A stretch of DNA of 64,000 nt from Diprion similis (lineage: Eukaryota > Arthropoda > Insecta > Hymenoptera > Diprionidae). Below the pieces are notes generated by a model. It made no database searches. It was not told the origin of the DNA and saw only the letters and a list, made by a program, of their open reading frames with translations. Within the stretch, counting starts at the first letter, position 1. Every line of letters starts with the position of its first letter. The DNA is taken from positions 20,274,001 through 20,338,000 of the forward strand of contig NC_060112.1 of NCBI RefSeq assembly GCF_021155765.1. The letters are read 5' to 3'. The position numbers and the translations under genes are program-made. Below are positions 61,101 through 64,000 of the stretch, in pieces.

Positions 61101-62894
61101 CCACGTTTGCCTTTGCCGAACCAGTTACTAACTACTGTAACTACACCTGGCCAACCAGTTGTTTGGAATACACCACCGAGTGCCTGAAAATTTTAATACA
61201 ACAAATTGGATTACAATTTAGTCGCTCAAATTAACTTCATGAAACGTAAGTCTTAAAAACATTCATGAAGTCTGGACTCTATTATTTCCAGTCTGATACA
61301 TCAGATTTAAATCAGCTTCATATCGTTATCAAGTACATGGGAAGCTATTGACTAAGTTCCTGGTACTTAAAATTGTGATCATGTGCTTTGATAATGGTAA
61401 TGACCAAAGAATATATATTACAGAATGTGGTATGTTGAAGCAACGTTTATCACTTTGACGACATCAAATGAACCAATTTTTGTTATTAAAATGTACTGTT
61501 GATTATAGATCTGAAGATATACTAACCTGGACTAAAATGAAGTACCAAAGGCTGTGAATTTCATAGGGCCTTGCAATTCCGAATAGATAACAGCAAATTC
61601 CTGAGAATATCATTCCAAGAGACAGGTAGTAACGAAGATTGACACGCTCCGCAACAAACCCGCTGAGTAACAACAGGAAAAAATAATTTTACAGCCATTC
61701 TCGTTTTCTCTCTTTGTCAGTGATGGAGAGATTCATTTAAAATAGTTACCTAAGAAACATTGCCCCAGCATAGGCAAATAGGAATGATGAATCTAAGGCA
61801 CCTAATAGTGCAGAAGCATTGTCCCTATCTGGTTATGAAAAAGTAAAAATATAAAAGTCAATATATTTTGTACCCAATACTTCATTGCTTGAATACATAT
61901 CGCATGAATTTCAGTGAAGATAATACAACAAGTGCTGTTTGATCTGAATAAACTTTGATACATAACAGAGAGATAGGAATAACAGACTAAAAATCCAGTA
62001 TCAGTGTCGCCAGTAAAATTGCGTGTAAATTATTATCTTTAGCGGAATAAAATAATCATGTTTTTTTCAATAAAGGTATAATGAGTGTTGGATATGCATA
62101 ATTAAGTATTAAATATATTTAAATTAACCCCAGGCTTATTACAGAGTATACTTGTAAACATAAAAGGACTAGTTTGTACTTTAAGTTGTGCATTACATTA
62201 ATTACCTCATTAGATTTAAAAATCATTGAGGTATATCAAACTTATCTGTTAATGATTAATTGACGTTGATAGGGTAAGAACAAGATTGTTGGACGAAATT
62301 GAGTGTCTTGTAATCATTAATAACATGAAATTGTAGATTAGAAAAGTGTGAATGAAGGATTTCAAGATATAAAATCCATTGAGAAATATTTATGAAATGT
62401 CCAAGGCAAGAGTAAGGTTTCGAAGTCTCTTACTGATTTTCTTTAATATTATGAATCACGACTGTAAGGGTATTTTAACATTTCTAGTATCTGCAAGTTT
62501 ACTGAAGACTACTTATACCCAATAATATGTGCAAATTGTCAACACTAAGAGACAACATTTATATAAATAGAAGAAAATACCACTATTACTTGCGTATTTC
62601 AAAGTGCATGTTTGACTTACCAAATGGAGGCCATTCACACCAGTTCTCAGTATCGGTATCATTCGGACTTATATCAGGCGGTGGTACTAAACCACTACAG
62701 TTTCGACTCAGCACATTTTTCACAACAGACATTGGCTTCCTTGACATGTGATAACAAGTATAACTCAAGTAAGTCAGTGCCAGTATGCTGCCCTTGTACC
62801 AAGCAAGTCGATTGCATCGATTTTGTGTTGTAAATTTTGATAGAAGCCATTCTATCCCTTTCAGCCCACATGGTGTTTCTCGTGTGACGATCAT
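58175..62894 (-). CDS. SLC37-type sugar-phosphate exchanger (glucose-6-phosphate:phosphate antiporter family)
   Basis: Nine coding exons on the minus strand: 62,894-62,621, 61,828-61,750, 61,662-61,527, 61,183-60,818, 59,891-59,847, 59,344-59,146, 58,971-58,823, 58,733-58,431 and 58,237-58,175, giving 537 residues. It matches SLC37A1/A2 along its length: [19 protein letters not shown] near the start, [19 protein letters not shown], then [45 protein letters not shown] and the closing LLSRLVYRE. These are major-facilitator proteins of 12 membrane segments that exchange sugar phosphates for inorganic phosphate across the ER membrane. The hydrophilic loop between halves is encoded by the end of exon 4, a 45-nt microexon and the start of exon 6. 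Exon 6 ends at a GC donor. The ATG lies 17 nt into an exon that begins at an acceptor (62,911), so a 5-prime UTR exon lies upstream. Confidence 0.93.
59847..59891 (-). CDS. In-frame microexon of the SLC37-type gene
   Basis: Forty-five nucleotides bounded by TTTCCTAG and GTAAGT, encoding [15 protein letters not shown] in phase 0 within the cytosolic loop. Skipping it would keep the frame, so it may be a cassette exon. Confidence 0.7.
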
Positions 62895-62911
62895 GTCCAG
62901 TGTATTCTCGC

Positions 62912-64000
62912 CTGTTTCAAAATCGCATTTTAGTTAAATCTTTAAAAGAAAGTATTCGCACCTCTGTCATATCTCCATTTTGTTATACAAGATCTTGCAT
63001 TATTCGTTACAGAGTTTAAAGATGAATGAATGCATTTTTTTTGCAAAGTTCATCTGAATATACACTTGCATATGATCTGAGTTTGGATACAGTTTCAAAA
63101 TAAAAATTAACAGCATACTGGGTCTGAGATGAATCGGAACAAATCTGTGGGACTAAAAAATAGTTAAAAAAATTATGCAAGTTTGTCTCCCCAAACACTC
63201 CGTTGTTTATGAATATTTGCAATTAAATTGTGTAGTTGTTCTAACTTTACGTTATTTCAGCTTGTTTTATTCTACAATCAATTAAATTGTATATTCGTAC
63301 ATACAGGTTTTGTACAACGACTACAGGTGTTTCCAGTAGCCACTTGTCTCAATCTTTTAATTCTTTCTATAAGACGAACAACTATTGCGAAATAAAATAT
63401 GGAATACTACGTTTTACTACTGTTACGAAATTTTGTTGAAAGCACGTTGTATGTGGGGGAATATCATGAAAGGTGTCTGAAGGAATGCTGAAAAAAATGC
63501 CTGCAATTCTAAATGATCAAAACGTTGAAACTCACCACTCAGTAATAACAGTAAAAGGCGTATTCGTGAAAAAAAGTGAAGAGTTACAACATTAAACCGC
63601 AATAGCTGAGCAAATCAAGGATTGGAATGTTCTGACAAAGGTTAACAGACGAACGGACGTAACTGGCGATGAGTCATAACCTAGAAAGGATACGACCAGT
63701 GTTAAATGTATCGTTTATAAATTAACTGACAATAAATAATGAGAAACAGATTATAAAACTTACCACCCAATACAGCCTAGGTGCCTCATTTTTAATAATT
63801 TGTTTTTTACTTATTTGAAGTCGGGTCGCACAGTACTAAAAACTCCGGATGAATTTCTATCGTCCTCTGCTAGAGGCGCAAAGTCTGTTTACTTCATTTC
63901 CGTCATTAACAGCACTCGCGCACGCTGCTTTGTGACCGTGTGGTAGCTATCAAACGTCATTACATTTGGAAGAAGTTGAACAAAACTTGATAAGCAGCCA
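62912..64000. other. Upstream region of the SLC37-type gene, possible alternative first exons
   Basis: Two minus-strand donor-like sites, GGTG|GTAAGT with exon end at 63,764 and AGTG|GTGAGT with exon end at 63,536, could close non-coding first exons that splice to the acceptor at 62,911. The GC-richer end (63,840-63,960) may be the promoter. No other gene seen to the window edge. Confidence 0.3.

Noticed and set aside
1-64000. CRISPR array, operon, bacterial or viral insert
   Set aside because: No regularly spaced repeats, no long unspliced foreign genes and no ribosome-binding-site-led gene strings were found; every supported gene is a spliced insect-type gene.

Overview
The window reads as AT-rich insect nuclear DNA. 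Evidence seen directly: short spliced exons with GT-AG introns, many homopolymer runs and microsatellites, a CLIP-domain serine protease (a family restricted to arthropods), and a RAD6 exon whose C-terminus matches the fly form. Within insects I lean to Hymenoptera, possibly a sawfly, but that is inference and nothing here fixes the order.

Layout. Bases 1 to about 29,780 hold no coding exon I recognise. They contain simple repeats, a mariner-like MITE (10,639-10,938), a foldback element (21,688-21,880), several hairpins, a possible conserved enhancer (about 12,370-12,660) and one weak candidate first exon on the minus strand (28,516-28,571). From 29,788 the DNA becomes gene-dense. In order: an ING1/2-type PHD-finger gene (+), a RAD6/UBE2A-type ubiquitin-conjugating enzyme (-), the BCKDH E1-alpha gene (+), PAF1 (+), a CLIP-domain trypsin-like protease (-) with a decayed tandem copy beside it, the gamma-secretase subunit PEN-2 (+), and an SLC37-type sugar-phosphate exchanger (-). 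All seven coding sequences were assembled by hand from exon translations. In each, intron phases add up to an uninterrupted frame.

The genes are not a pathway cluster. Three act on chromatin and transcription (ING reads H3K4me3, PAF1 complex recruits RAD6-type E2 activity to histone H2B, and RAD6 is that E2), so ING, RAD6 and PAF1 within 17 kb is worth noting, although insect gene order usually carries no functional meaning. The rest cover mitochondrial branched-chain amino-acid breakdown, extracellular proteolysis, intramembrane proteolysis and ER sugar-phosphate transport.

Most interesting observations: the RAD6 locus carries two complete alternative 3-prime terminal exons, one fly-like and one vertebrate-like in sequence; three related MITEs with CCCAG...CACA ends sit in and next to the BCKDHA gene; the protease has a decayed neighbour that kept a CLIP fragment and a catalytic exon in which the GDSGG serine is gone; the SLC37 gene uses a GC-AG intron and a 45-nt in-frame microexon; PAF1 ends in a long RS-repeat domain with an ambiguous splice donor just before it.
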